A DNA stretch of 57,150 bases from UBA1149 sp963579235 (GTDB lineage: Bacteria; Desulfobacterota; Binatia; UBA1149), in assembly GCA_963579235.1 (NCBI GenBank), contig CAUZFM010000002.1:1-57150 (forward strand), given 5' to 3'. Each line of letters opens with the position of its first letter. Within the stretch, counting starts at the first letter, position 1. Of the stretch, positions 15,001-22,976 are shown in pieces. Made by a program: the position numbers and the translations under genes. The notes under the pieces are model-generated. The model had not been told where the DNA came from, made no database searches, and saw only the letters and a list, made by a program, of their open reading frames with translations.

Positions 15001-17898
15001 TACGACAGGGACTCCGACGGCGACGGGGTCTTCGACACGCCGGGTAGCACTTCGCTTGTACTGGTGAGCAGAACGGAGGACGGCCAGGCCGCCAACGGCG
15101 ACAGCAGCGAACCCCGGGTATCTCCTGATGGCCTGCGGGTCGTCTTCACCAGCGACGCGATCGACCTTGTGCCAGGCGTAGAATACGACCCGACCTGCCT
15201 GGGTGGAGTAAACGACGGATCTCCCTGCAGTAGCAACGCTGATTGCCCGGGGCAAAACGCAAGATGCACCGGCCACAGGAATGTTTTTGTCTACAACACC
15301 AGGGAGCAGGCAATGGTCCTGGCCAGCACAAACAGCGCCGGCCGAAGTTCGAACGCCGACTGCCTCGCTCCATCGATAGCCGGCAATAATCGCAGTGTCA
15401 TTTTTGTCTCCGACGCAACCAACCTCGCCGGTCCGGCCATGTCCGATGTCAATCTCGGAGAAGACCTATACCTTCGTGACCTCGTGGCAAATACGACCAG
15501 GTTGATTAACGCGGACCCGACGAACCCTTCCCAGTCCGGCCACTTCCTGGCGGGAAAACCCGTAATCGCCGATACCGGACAGGTCGTCGCCTGGGCAGAA
15601 CCAGATACCGGCCAGTTAACCGTTTACTCGGGCCACTCCCTCGACGACCTTGACGGTGACCTGGAGTCAAACGATATCGTGCTGCAGGTATTCGAGCCCG
15701 ATGGTGCCACGACCGAAATTATAGGTATTTCGCACCTTGCCTCGGCCTCGCAGGGAATGATCGCCTACCTCACCCCCGAAATGACGAGAACGTTCAGCCC
15801 CTGCTTTCCCGCGGAGGGAGACGTCAACCTGGATGGCGACAGTGATGATTCCCTGCTGTCCCTGTGGTCAGGTCCAGCCACTTCAATTTCGCTTGGCTGC
15901 ACGGCAACTAACGTCGCGATGACTACCAGGTTACTCGCTGCAGTGGTCGATGAAACTCTTCTCGCCTCAAGCGGCGCTGCTATTGACCTTAACGGAGACG
16001 GTGACGCCCGGGATAGCGTGGTCATGATTATCCCCGATCCTTCAGGGGTAGCCGGTGTTGCCGGAATTACCTGTCCAACTGTTTCAACCGGCAACGGCTG
16101 GTGGTACGGCAGCGGACGCTCGGCAAAACCAGAATCTCTTCGTGCCTCGGGACAGGTAGCCACCTGGCTGACCCGTGAAAGCGACGAGGGAACTAACCTG
16201 AACGGAGGATCTGGAGACTCCGACACCGACGACAAGGCTGTCGTACTCCTGGACAGCAGCGTCCTCCCACCTGGCGTTACCACCCTGGGCATCGATGCTG
16301 ACGCCATCGTCCTGGGAGAAGCTGCAAGCGCGTGCGACCCAGAGGTTTCCCTGCAACTGGTAGCCGCCGCGGTTTCGGAATCCGGCCAGGGCAACACGAA
16401 CCTCAATGGCGGCGCCGAAAGCGGAAATACCGACATCGACACCAGCGACCACGTGATGCACGTTTACGACGCCATCTCGGGCACACTGGTCAACACGGGC
16501 CAGGCCGTAACGAAATGTGATTTCATGGAGTGTGACCCGAGGCTGCCCTTCGAAGTGAGCGGCTCGCTCGTACGTTTCCTGACCAAGGAAGACGAGCAGG
16601 GCATAAACGTAGACCTCGACGGCGACGGCGACACCACTGGCATAGTGCTGCAGGTGTTTGATTTCTGCACCGGGACGACGAACACCGTCGCCACCGTTGA
16701 TCCGAGTGCCGGCAATCCTTTCTCCGGTGCCAGCGGCAACGGTAACGCAGGCGTAGCCATGGCTACGCCTGCCGGACGATGCCTGAACTATGGTGACAGT
16801 TGCAACACCGGCGATGACTGCCCGACCGATTGGCACTGCGTGGAAGTCGACAACGACAGCCTGTGCCAGCGAGATCATGGAGTTTGCCAGGACGACTCCG
16901 ACTGCCCGCCTGATTCTACCTGCCAGGAGCAATTGATAATGGTCGTGTCCGGTGATTTCGACGGCGATGGCGTCGTCGATGCCTCGGATAATTGCATCGA
17001 AGTATCCAATCGCGACCAGCAAGACGACAACGACGACGGCAGGGGCGATGCTTGTACTGCCGAGACCCCCTGCGGGGACGGAACTCCCTCGCCCGGGGAG
17101 TGCGACGATGGCAACAACGACAACGGTGACGGTTGCTCGTCGACCTGCGAAACCGAAAACCTGCAGAACAAACAGCAGGCCAGGTGCATCGTAAAGATGA
17201 ACCAGAAGGCAGTGCCCAAAGTCGTCAAGGCCCAGGCCAAGGTTGAGAAAACCTGCATGGAGAGTGCAGGGGAAGGCAATGTTACAGACATAACCGCGTG
17301 CGCTACGCTGGACGCCAAGGCCATTCTTTCAAAAACGTTTAACAAGAATGTAACCGATGCAGAGAGATATTGCGCGCAGGCGCCTGATTTTGGCTTCACC
17401 AGTGCCAATGAAATCAACACGGCGGGGGTCGCTTCACAGTACAGGCTCAGTGAATCAATGTTCGGTGACCTGATGCGGGAGTGGGACAGCATCGGCGCGG
17501 GTAAGTGCCGGACGAATGTCCATAAGCAGCTCAGCAAGATCCTTAAAAGAGCACCGGCGACGTTCACCAAGTGCAAAAAACGTGGCCTGGCCGACAATAT
17601 AAGATCCTCGGATCAGCTGGCCGAGTGTATGAGCACGGTGAGAACATCGCGCGCCATAGCCAAGGGCCCGGGGAAAGTAGCCAGGGCGGTCGCGAACGAC
17701 GAATGCCAACTGCAGGTACCAGTATCTACCCTGTTCCCCGGCGTTTGCGGCCAGGACCCGACGACAGGCGGAATGGAACAATGTATCAGCGAGAACACAT
17801 TGTGCCAGGTCTGTGGCCTGCTTAACGCGGCTGACGGGCTTGACCAGGACTGTGACTTGTTCGACGATGCCCTGGCCAACGGTAGCTGCCCCCAGTAA
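12067..17898 (+). CDS. Giant secreted Cys-rich protein with PD40-like propeller and myxobacterial disulfide repeats
   Basis: About 1,943 residues from ATG 12067. GTG 12166 is an alternative; a TTG at 12031 lies inside the promoter. A hydrophobic stretch after RSRPGERAGASG ends in TISQA-AC, a signal peptide. The middle holds TolB/PD40-like blades (SSEPSLSFGGLYVAFSSYA, SSQPSISGDGRILVYASRA, SSAPVISENGGTIVFQS, SSEPRVSPDGLRVVFTSDA). EGF-like Cys modules (GGxNxGxPCxSNxxC), Asp-rich calcium-type loops (DLNGDGD, DFDGDGVVDASDNC) and a Myxo_disulf_rpt (CDDGNNDNGDGCSSTCE) follow. The C-terminal 260 residues are a helical, Cys-containing module ending in DCDLFDD. It is probably extracellular or outer-surface, with calcium-stabilised folds. 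No enzymatic motif was seen. Confidence 0.8.
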   Translation: MQGPTAKRQRKSFLPTWGVVSNSPPDSLVSWETVGSRGSVLRLLDTTTSTVRSRPGERAGASGAIALAALVLLIALALAPTISQAACNLIPQTTRVFRGELGQLDRPWATPGDWVSVSLDSGCHAASDFSSSGFTGTAGDYVVTVVDTPGTGKLSAIVLADDCSTLSATVSACAGGDIVASECRELGTSGDTIEFQVLNSALRFVYPDTDDLLPPSGASCIGGLNSGTPCTSNTECPDSSCGSPDGLTLAGPARIVVTHATTDTWSCSNISTDCADYGNSDVAACVDSLYTDDGSCNAVTNHDVFPSFVGLPHTNDFAQLCTPEDPTDLTDPCTESENEVVMAVDEDGNLLIPVDWTNILIDGEVPTPILLNGASAIDNYTGSGDPVVLPNEDFVDSYTLEGAILPPVLSPSANEGNSTEIALFGSADAPVTVLRLVPLSPGDTVCSAVAPLLEDVPCTEDTTCSGGTCGSAKCVGGDNPGDPCTDSSQCINGGTCGIPLFDFSDRRYNSTINGAVVIDKSDLLAKIAGLEKGACSVSGDLCDLDNPCPPGESCVNFRMSIAGSAPLEGIYSTDTLYAFVTEEEVEDDQLNDDFDKIDRVLLLRDRNTAELLRTGSNLTDGRAITYATDSPFSWPVIALEGDIVAMTEPEWAEGDCDVSNCDRNGDYDIADSMLRVFRRDDTNDPIVAEDLTVSGGLPLQIPVGVGNLIDDRSLAVSNGLVFFGSSELQQSSGDWQNASLNNFNDPANDTSSEPSLSFGGLYVAFSSYADNLSDNTTQGLSNIFVRDRANNTTALITVADNSDPADDDSSQPSISGDGRILVYASRATNIDSSYISGTNTWQVYLADRGPAVDQSGDCFYNEPSVLNRMVSISPAFFDPGNGDSSAPVISENGGTIVFQSISTDLDNGTQDTNNVTDIFFVDYNRGQEALGSIVQLTNGGTNRSSDSASVGRDGRYITFRSDAALVDEDNNGKSDVYLYDRDSDGDGVFDTPGSTSLVLVSRTEDGQAANGDSSEPRVSPDGLRVVFTSDAIDLVPGVEYDPTCLGGVNDGSPCSSNADCPGQNARCTGHRNVFVYNTREQAMVLASTNSAGRSSNADCLAPSIAGNNRSVIFVSDATNLAGPAMSDVNLGEDLYLRDLVANTTRLINADPTNPSQSGHFLAGKPVIADTGQVVAWAEPDTGQLTVYSGHSLDDLDGDLESNDIVLQVFEPDGATTEIIGISHLASASQGMIAYLTPEMTRTFSPCFPAEGDVNLDGDSDDSLLSLWSGPATSISLGCTATNVAMTTRLLAAVVDETLLASSGAAIDLNGDGDARDSVVMIIPDPSGVAGVAGITCPTVSTGNGWWYGSGRSAKPESLRASGQVATWLTRESDEGTNLNGGSGDSDTDDKAVVLLDSSVLPPGVTTLGIDADAIVLGEAASACDPEVSLQLVAAAVSESGQGNTNLNGGAESGNTDIDTSDHVMHVYDAISGTLVNTGQAVTKCDFMECDPRLPFEVSGSLVRFLTKEDEQGINVDLDGDGDTTGIVLQVFDFCTGTTNTVATVDPSAGNPFSGASGNGNAGVAMATPAGRCLNYGDSCNTGDDCPTDWHCVEVDNDSLCQRDHGVCQDDSDCPPDSTCQEQLIMVVSGDFDGDGVVDASDNCIEVSNRDQQDDNDDGRGDACTAETPCGDGTPSPGECDDGNNDNGDGCSSTCETENLQNKQQARCIVKMNQKAVPKVVKAQAKVEKTCMESAGEGNVTDITACATLDAKAILSKTFNKNVTDAERYCAQAPDFGFTSANEINTAGVASQYRLSESMFGDLMREWDSIGAGKCRTNVHKQLSKILKRAPATFTKCKKRGLADNIRSSDQLAECMSTVRTSRAIAKGPGKVARAVANDECQLQVPVSTLFPGVCGQDPTTGGMEQCISENTLCQVCGLLNAADGLDQDCDLFDDALANGSCPQ

Positions 17899-17925
17899 CC
17901 CGGCCACTTCCCGCGGGCCACTCAC

Positions 17926-18207
17926 GTGAACATAAACTATCTCCTACTGTGTGCGATTGTTGGTGTCGCAGCCGGCGCGGTGCCGGCCTTCCTGCACGGC
18001 CCCATACCCTACAAGTTCGACGCCGTCACGATCAACGGCTCGTTGGCGGTGTGGGGATTCTACCTCGCGCGCTGTTCTATCGGCCTACTCGTGGGCATCA
18101 GCACCTGGCCACGAGCCTGGTACCTGAGGGGACCGCTGTGCGGACTGTTGATGATGATGCCCCTGGCCATCGTCTTGCTGGCGACGCCCGGCTGCCGTGA
18201 ACCTTGA
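17926..18207 (+). CDS. Small membrane protein, possibly prematurely stopped
   Basis: 93 residues from GTG 17926, with three likely membrane helices (YLLLCAIVGVAAGAVPAFL; GSLAVWGFYLARCSIGLLVGI; LCGLLMMMPLAIVLLA). It ends in PGCREP at TGA 18205. The next in-frame codon is ATG and the same frame continues for 28 codons encoding another glycine-rich hydrophobic segment. The full protein was probably about 122 residues. Function unknown. It lies 27 bp after the giant secreted protein and could be co-transcribed with it. Confidence 0.6.
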   Translation: MNINYLLLCAIVGVAAGAVPAFLHGPIPYKFDAVTINGSLAVWGFYLARCSIGLLVGISTWPRAWYLRGPLCGLLMMMPLAIVLLATPGCREP

Positions 18208-18294
18208 ATGTTCTGGAACACGGTCACCGGTTCGGTGATCGGCCTTGTTGTTGCCGGTGTCGCACGAGGGGTTACCGGCCGCGATCACTCCTGA
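18208..18294 (+). pseudogene. In-frame continuation of the small membrane gene after TGA
   Basis: ATG 18208 follows the stop 18205-18207 with no gap and in the same frame, and the frame ends at TGA 18292. It encodes MFWNTVTGSVIGLVVAGVAR followed by eight residues. This is one membrane helix with small-residue spacing, as expected for the fourth helix of the upstream protein. Options are a nonsense mutation, termination-reinitiation, readthrough or an assembly error. It overlaps the 3' end of lnt by 10 bp. Confidence 0.5.
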
Positions 18295-19847
18295 CGACGA
18301 CCCACGACAACCGCCAACAACGACAGGACTACGCACAATACTGCGAACCAGTCGCCTCCACGCGCGTAAAGTGTCAGCTCGCGGCTGGCACTGATGCGAC
18401 CGACGATAGTCTCACGCTCGAACATCTCCGTGGACACGGTCACGCGGCCGAGCGGATCGATAACAGCCGACGGTCCCGCCGTCGAAGCCCGAACAACGAA
18501 GCGCCTTTGTTCAACTGCCCTGAACGCCGCGACTGCAAGCTGCATCTCGGAGTATTGTCGATGCCCGATCCACGTATCGTTTGAAAGCACCGCTAGGTAT
18601 TCGGCACCCTCGCGCGTTCTGTTTGTCGCCAAGCGGGGAAACATGGACTCGTTACACACGAGCACGCCCGCCTGCCCTGCCGCCGTCGGGAGAAGAGCAG
18701 CCTGCCCGCCCGGGGTGAATTCCCTGACCCTGGCAAACCGTCGCCTGAGCAGTTCGACGGCACCGAGCGGAAAGTACTCGGCGAAGGGCAGCAGCCGCTG
18801 CTTGTCGTAGGTTCCAGTGACTCGCGCAGAGGGCTCGAGCAGGAACGCACTGTTGAAATAACGAGTATTGTCACCGTCACGGCGAGGCCCCCCAGCCACC
18901 AGCTGGGCTTCCTCGGGTTCGAGTACAGCCGCGATTGAGCGCGCGAATCGGGGTTCCTCGTCCAGGAAAAAAGTCATCGAACTCTCGGGCCAGAACAACA
19001 CCCTCGCCGCCGAACCCGAAAGCACCTCCCGGCTCAGTCGGAGATAAACCTTAAGGTTACGACCATAAAGGCGCTCGTCCCACTGGCTGCCGAGATCCAG
19101 GTTGTCCTGCGCCACCGCCACCACCGTCTCCGGTTTATCGGCCAGTCCATCGGCAAGCGACTCCAACCGCCAACGGCCATACCCAGCCGCTAACATGACC
19201 ATGAGAACCGCCGTGACGGCCATCGCTACCGCCGGACCGCGCGTTCCACTCCCACGCAGGCGCGTGACTATCTCCACGAGGGCCACGTTGCAAACAACCG
19301 CGACAAACCCGACCGCATACACGCCACCAATGTCTGCAACCTGCGCCAGGACGTGGTCAGCCGGCAGCGCGACGCCGATCAGGGCAACCGGGTTTCCCCC
19401 CAGGCGCACTCGGAGCAGCTCAGCCGCAGTGAACCCAAAAAGACAAACCACCATCGAGACAAACCGACCGCGCTTCCCCGTCCAGGCCAGGCCCGCGCCC
19501 AGCAAAGCGTAAGCCCAGGAAGCAGTCACCGTGGTGCCGACAAAAAACACGGCCCAGCCCAGTAGACGTGGTTGCGCGTAGTAAGTGGAGGCGGCGGCGA
19601 TGAGCCAGGCGGCCACCACGCCGGCAGAAACGAGCAGGCTCCAGCCCGCAGCCAGCAGGGCGGCGCGCGCGGGAGACACCGACCGTAGCACGACCAGCAG
19701 CGGCGCCAGCGCCACCGCGGCGAGCCAGTACCATTGCAAGGGTGCAAAGCAGGCCGTGTAGAGGGCGGCCGAAAGCGCGACAAGAAACAGCTCCTTCGCA
19801 GATGTCACCCTTGCGGGTAGCGGACTGAAACGCACGAGAGCCGACAC
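18285..19847 (-). CDS. lnt: Apolipoprotein N-acyltransferase
   Basis: A 520-residue inner-membrane enzyme that adds the third acyl chain to lipoproteins. About eight N-terminal hydrophobic helices precede a periplasmic nitrilase-like domain carrying the catalytic triad: Glu288 (FWPESS), Lys349 (YDKQRLLPFAEYFP) and Cys398 (VLVCNES). A C-terminal membrane helix (WFAVLCVVLSLLAVVVG) closes the protein. Length and motifs are normal for Lnt. Its presence marks a diderm cell with outer-membrane lipoproteins. The gene sits 6 bp downstream of the sigma-54 activator and probably shares its transcript. Confidence 0.93.
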   Translation of the reverse strand: MSALVRFSPLPARVTSAKELFLVALSAALYTACFAPLQWYWLAAVALAPLLVVLRSVSPARAALLAAGWSLLVSAGVVAAWLIAAASTYYAQPRLLGWAVFFVGTTVTASWAYALLGAGLAWTGKRGRFVSMVVCLFGFTAAELLRVRLGGNPVALIGVALPADHVLAQVADIGGVYAVGFVAVVCNVALVEIVTRLRGSGTRGPAVAMAVTAVLMVMLAAGYGRWRLESLADGLADKPETVVAVAQDNLDLGSQWDERLYGRNLKVYLRLSREVLSGSAARVLFWPESSMTFFLDEEPRFARSIAAVLEPEEAQLVAGGPRRDGDNTRYFNSAFLLEPSARVTGTYDKQRLLPFAEYFPLGAVELLRRRFARVREFTPGGQAALLPTAAGQAGVLVCNESMFPRLATNRTREGAEYLAVLSNDTWIGHRQYSEMQLAVAAFRAVEQRRFVVRASTAGPSAVIDPLGRVTVSTEMFERETIVGRISASRELTLYARGGDWFAVLCVVLSLLAVVVGRRQE

Positions 19848-19853
19848 CGGCGG

Positions 19854-21455
19854 TCAGCGCAGACCGAGGTCCTTGAGTTTTTTCTGTAACGCCACCCGTG
19901 AGATTCCCATGGCCTCGGCGGCACGCGTAACGTTGTTATCGTTGCTCTGCAACACCCGGGCAACGTAATCCATCTCGAAAGCGCGACGCGCCTCCCTGAG
20001 GGGAAGCGAAGCAGCCGCGCCGCCCGCAACCACCACCGTGGCAGCCCCCGTACCCGCCCCGGCCACTGACGTGTCGCGCCCGGTCACGCGCGCCGAAAGT
20101 CGCGCCAGCGTCACCGTTTCCCCCGCTGGAGTGAGCGCCACCGCGCGCTCGATCTCGTTCTCGAGTTCACGCACGTTGCCCTCCCACTCGGCTGCGACCA
20201 GCGCCTGCATGACCTCGTCGGCCAGGCCGGCGGTCTTCTTGCCGTGGCGCTCACTGACCCGCTCCAGCAAGGTAGCAACGATGAGCGGAATGTCTTCGCG
20301 GCGCTCGCGAAGCGGCGGTGTCGTGAGCGGAAAAACGGCCAGGCGGTAGTACAGGTCCTCGCGAAAACGGCCCTCGTCGACCTCGTGCTTGAGGTCGCGG
20401 TTGGTGGCCGCCAGTACCCGCACGTCAACGTCGCGCGGCTTGGTATCGCCCACGCGCAGTATCTCGCCCTCCTGCAGCACGCGCAGCAGCTTGGGTTGCA
20501 TAGCGGCCGGCATCTCGCCGACCTCGTCGAGAAACAGCGTGCCACCGGCCGCGGCCTCAAACAGGCCCGCCTTGTCGCGATCAGCACCGGTGAACGACCC
20601 CCTGGCGTGACCGAAGAGCTGGCTCTCCAGCAGGGTTTCGGGAAAAGCCGAGCAGTTGACGGCCAAGAAGGGCCCGTCGGCGCGCTCGCCCTCTTTGTGA
20701 ATCGCGCGCGCCACCAGCTCCTTGCCGGTACCGGTCTCACCCTGGATGAGAACCGTAATGGGCGACGCCGCGACGGTTTCCATCTCGTCAAACAGCGACT
20801 GCATGGCCCGGCTGTTACCCGCGATGGTCAAGAATCGGTCGCGCCGGGCTATGTCGCGCTGCAGCTGGTCGGCCCGCGCGCGCAGGCTTCGCTCCGAAGC
20901 CTGCAACGCTTCTACGAAACCGGCATTCTCCAGGGCCACCGCGACGCTGCCGGCCAACGATTCAAGAAAGAGCAGGCTCTCGTCGAGTTGTGTATCTTCG
21001 CCCCGGCCACCGTCAAGCGTGGGATTGATGACTTCGAGTACGCCGACGTTGCCGCGGTGAGAGACCAGCGGCGCGGCCAGGATCGAATGCGTGACCAGGC
21101 CCGAGTCCTCGTCTATGCCCGAGTACCAGCGTGAGTCGGAAGCAACGTCGGCCACGAAAATTGCCTTGCCGCTTTCGAGCACGGCACCTGCCACGCCCTT
21201 GTCGGCCGCAAAACGCAGGTCAGCGAGCCGCGCCGCTACCTTCTCGTCGCTGGCCACCGCCCAGGGAAAATAAAGCTCACCGGCTGTCTCATCCAGGGCG
21301 AGCACAGACACACCCTCGGCATGAAAAACCTCGCGACAGCGCTCGACGACGAGCTCAACGAGTTCGTCTATCTTACGACATTCTGCGAACGCGCGGCCGA
21401 GGTCGTACAGCAGCCTGTACCCCTCCGGCCCACATATGTTTGACGGATCCGACAC
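19854..21455 (-). CDS. GAF-domain sigma-54-dependent transcriptional activator (NtrC family)
   Basis: 533 residues from GTG 21455, chosen because AGGGGAG lies five bases upstream; the longer open frame to 21593 has no good ribosome site. A GAF sensor domain spans about residues 20-180 and a coiled linker about 180-205. The AAA+ core follows: Walker A GETGTGKE (239-246), Walker B GGTLFLDE (304-311), and the sigma-54 contact loop GSFTGA (286-291), where consensus is GAFTGA. A Fis-type HTH (NNVTRAAEAMGISRVALQKK) ends the protein. No receiver domain, so control is by a ligand or partner at GAF. Candidate targets are the sigma-54 promoter at 12020 and the divergent operon at 21763. Confidence 0.92.
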   Translation of the reverse strand: MSDPSNICGPEGYRLLYDLGRAFAECRKIDELVELVVERCREVFHAEGVSVLALDETAGELYFPWAVASDEKVAARLADLRFAADKGVAGAVLESGKAIFVADVASDSRWYSGIDEDSGLVTHSILAAPLVSHRGNVGVLEVINPTLDGGRGEDTQLDESLLFLESLAGSVAVALENAGFVEALQASERSLRARADQLQRDIARRDRFLTIAGNSRAMQSLFDEMETVAASPITVLIQGETGTGKELVARAIHKEGERADGPFLAVNCSAFPETLLESQLFGHARGSFTGADRDKAGLFEAAAGGTLFLDEVGEMPAAMQPKLLRVLQEGEILRVGDTKPRDVDVRVLAATNRDLKHEVDEGRFREDLYYRLAVFPLTTPPLRERREDIPLIVATLLERVSERHGKKTAGLADEVMQALVAAEWEGNVRELENEIERAVALTPAGETVTLARLSARVTGRDTSVAGAGTGAATVVVAGGAAASLPLREARRAFEMDYVARVLQSNDNNVTRAAEAMGISRVALQKKLKDLGLR

Positions 21456-21535
21456 GAGTTCTCCCCTCGACAAGAACTCCTGCAATACCCCCTCGCGTCG
21501 CGACAGACAACTCCGCCCCAGTAGAAAGGGAGCAG

Positions 21536-21562
21536 AAGGGGGAGTCGTCCGATGCCCCCTTT
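21536..21562 (-). promoter_or_regulatory. G-run hairpin in the activator leader
   Basis: AAGGGGG (21536-21542) pairs with CCCCCTT (21555-21561) over a 12-base loop. It lies about 80 bp upstream of the activator start. It could be a leader structure or a member of the G-run hairpin family seen elsewhere. Confidence 0.35.
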
Positions 21563-21596
21563 CGCGACGGTGCCTGCATTTAAGGCCGTACACACC

Positions 21597-21625
21597 AGGG
21601 GGATACCGGGCGCCTCCCCCTTTTT
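21597..21625 (+). terminator. Intrinsic-terminator-like hairpin in the divergent region
   Basis: AGGGGG (21597-21602) pairs with CCCCCT (21616-21621), followed by a T-run to 21625. On the plus strand this has the form of a Rho-independent terminator or attenuator, 138 bp before the igr-like operon. No gene ends here, so it may insulate the operon from antisense transcription or attenuate its leader. Confidence 0.45.
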
Positions 21626-21663
21626 GCGTGGTTGACTGAAGGCGGCCCTGTGATAGCTCACAC

Positions 21664-21677
21664 TGAAACGTGTTCTA
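21664..21677. promoter_or_regulatory. KstR-like operator
   Basis: TGAAACGTGTTCTA fits the mycobacterial KstR consensus TNNAACNNGTTNNA at all eight fixed positions; the right half GTTCTA is the preferred form. It lies 86 bp before the cholesterol-side-chain-type operon and 209 bp before the activator start. By chance about one such match is expected in a 57-kb window, so position is what makes it notable. No KstR gene is in the window. Confidence 0.5.
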
Positions 21678-21762
21678 CCCTTGCCACGCGGCTTTTCGGT
21701 CATTTAGGGGCGTCCGGGCAGGCACCAGTGCGGCCTCGTAACGGGGCGGCAAAGCCAACACC

Positions 21763-22947
21763 GTGTACCTCGACCTTTCCACAGAACAGAAGCAGCTGCG
21801 GCAGCGCATCCGCGACTATTATGCTGACATGTTTACGCCCGAGCTTCGCTCGCGCTGGGAAGCCGAGCGCGAGGAGGCCGGCGGGCCGCTGTTTCGCGAA
21901 CTGGTAGAACGCATGGGTGCCGACGGCTGGCTGGGGGTCGGCTGGCCCACCGAGTACGGCGGCCAGGGCTTCACGCCGCTTGAGCAGTTTATTTTCTGGG
22001 ACGAGACCTGGCGCGCCCGCGCCCCGCTGCCGGTCATCGCCTGCAACACGGTGGGCCCCACGCTGATGAGCTTCGGCAGTGACGCGCAGAAGGCGGAGCT
22101 GCTGCCGGGTATACGCGAGGGTCGGTTGATGTTTGCCATCGGCTACACCGAGCCCAGCGCGGGTACCGATCTCGCCTCGCTCAAGACCACCGCCGTACGC
22201 GACGGGGACCAGTGGGTGATCAACGGCCAGAAGATCTTCACCACCCACGCGCACGACTGCGACTACCTGTGGATGGCCTGCCGCACCGATCCCGACGCCA
22301 AGCCCCACAAGGGCATAAGCATTATACTGGTGCCGGCCGATTCGCCCGGCTTCGAGTTTACGCCCATCAACACCCTGGGCGGCGAGCGCACCAACGCCAC
22401 CTATTTTGATAACGTACGCGTGCCACTGGAAAACGTAGTCGGCGAGGTCAACCAGGGCTGGAAACTCATCACCACCCAGCTCAACCACGAACGCATCACC
22501 CTGGCCTGCCCCGGCCTGTCGGACCGGGTATTCGACGAGGTACGGAAGTGGGCCGTAGACAGCGAGTCACCGTCGGGCGGCCGCATGATAGACGAGCCCT
22601 GGGTGCAGACCGCGCTCGCGCGAGTGTACGCCAAGCTCGAAGCCGTAAAGGTACTCAACTGGAAGTCCGCCTGGTCGCTCGACCAGGGCCACCCCGACAT
22701 GGCCGAAGCGTCGGCGGTCAAGGTGCTCGGCACCGAGTTTTTCGTGGAATGCTACCGCCTCTTGCTCGAGATAACCGGGAGCGCGGGCACGCTCAGGGCG
22801 GGCGAAGCCGGCTGCCTGTTCGGCGGCCTGCTGGAGCAGGCCTGCCGCGGCGCGACCACGCTCACCTTCGGCGGTGGTGTCAACGAAGTACAGCGCGACA
22901 TAATCGCCATGGCCGGGCTGCTGCTGCCCAGGACCCCGCGCCGATGA
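21763..22947 (+). CDS. Acyl-CoA dehydrogenase, ChsE2/FadE29-like
   Basis: 394 residues, GTG start at 21763. In M. tuberculosis FadE29 pairs with FadE28 as a heterotetramer that desaturates the 3-carbon steroid side chain (C22 acyl-CoA). Matches to FadE29 run the whole length: LGVGWPTEYGGQGF, NTVGPTLMSFGS, AIGYTEPSAGTDLASLKTTAVRDGD, NGQKIFTTHAHDCDYLWMACRTDP, HKGISII, GWKLITTQLN and the tail LTFGGGVNEVQRDIIAMAGL-PR. It is the first gene of a six-gene operon whose order agrees with that role. A general acyl-CoA dehydrogenase is the alternative, but the neighbours argue strongly for ChsE2. Confidence 0.88.
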   Translation: MYLDLSTEQKQLRQRIRDYYADMFTPELRSRWEAEREEAGGPLFRELVERMGADGWLGVGWPTEYGGQGFTPLEQFIFWDETWRARAPLPVIACNTVGPTLMSFGSDAQKAELLPGIREGRLMFAIGYTEPSAGTDLASLKTTAVRDGDQWVINGQKIFTTHAHDCDYLWMACRTDPDAKPHKGISIILVPADSPGFEFTPINTLGGERTNATYFDNVRVPLENVVGEVNQGWKLITTQLNHERITLACPGLSDRVFDEVRKWAVDSESPSGGRMIDEPWVQTALARVYAKLEAVKVLNWKSAWSLDQGHPDMAEASAVKVLGTEFFVECYRLLLEITGSAGTLRAGEAGCLFGGLLEQACRGATTLTFGGGVNEVQRDIIAMAGLLLPRTPRR

Positions 22948-22976
22948 ACCCGCCGAGCGGCGAGTAGAGGGTAACG

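Noticed and set aside
18208..18294. Selenocysteine at TGA 18205
   Set aside because: No SECIS-like hairpin was found in the expected short distance downstream and the residue context is a loop before a membrane helix; mutation or reinitiation is simpler.
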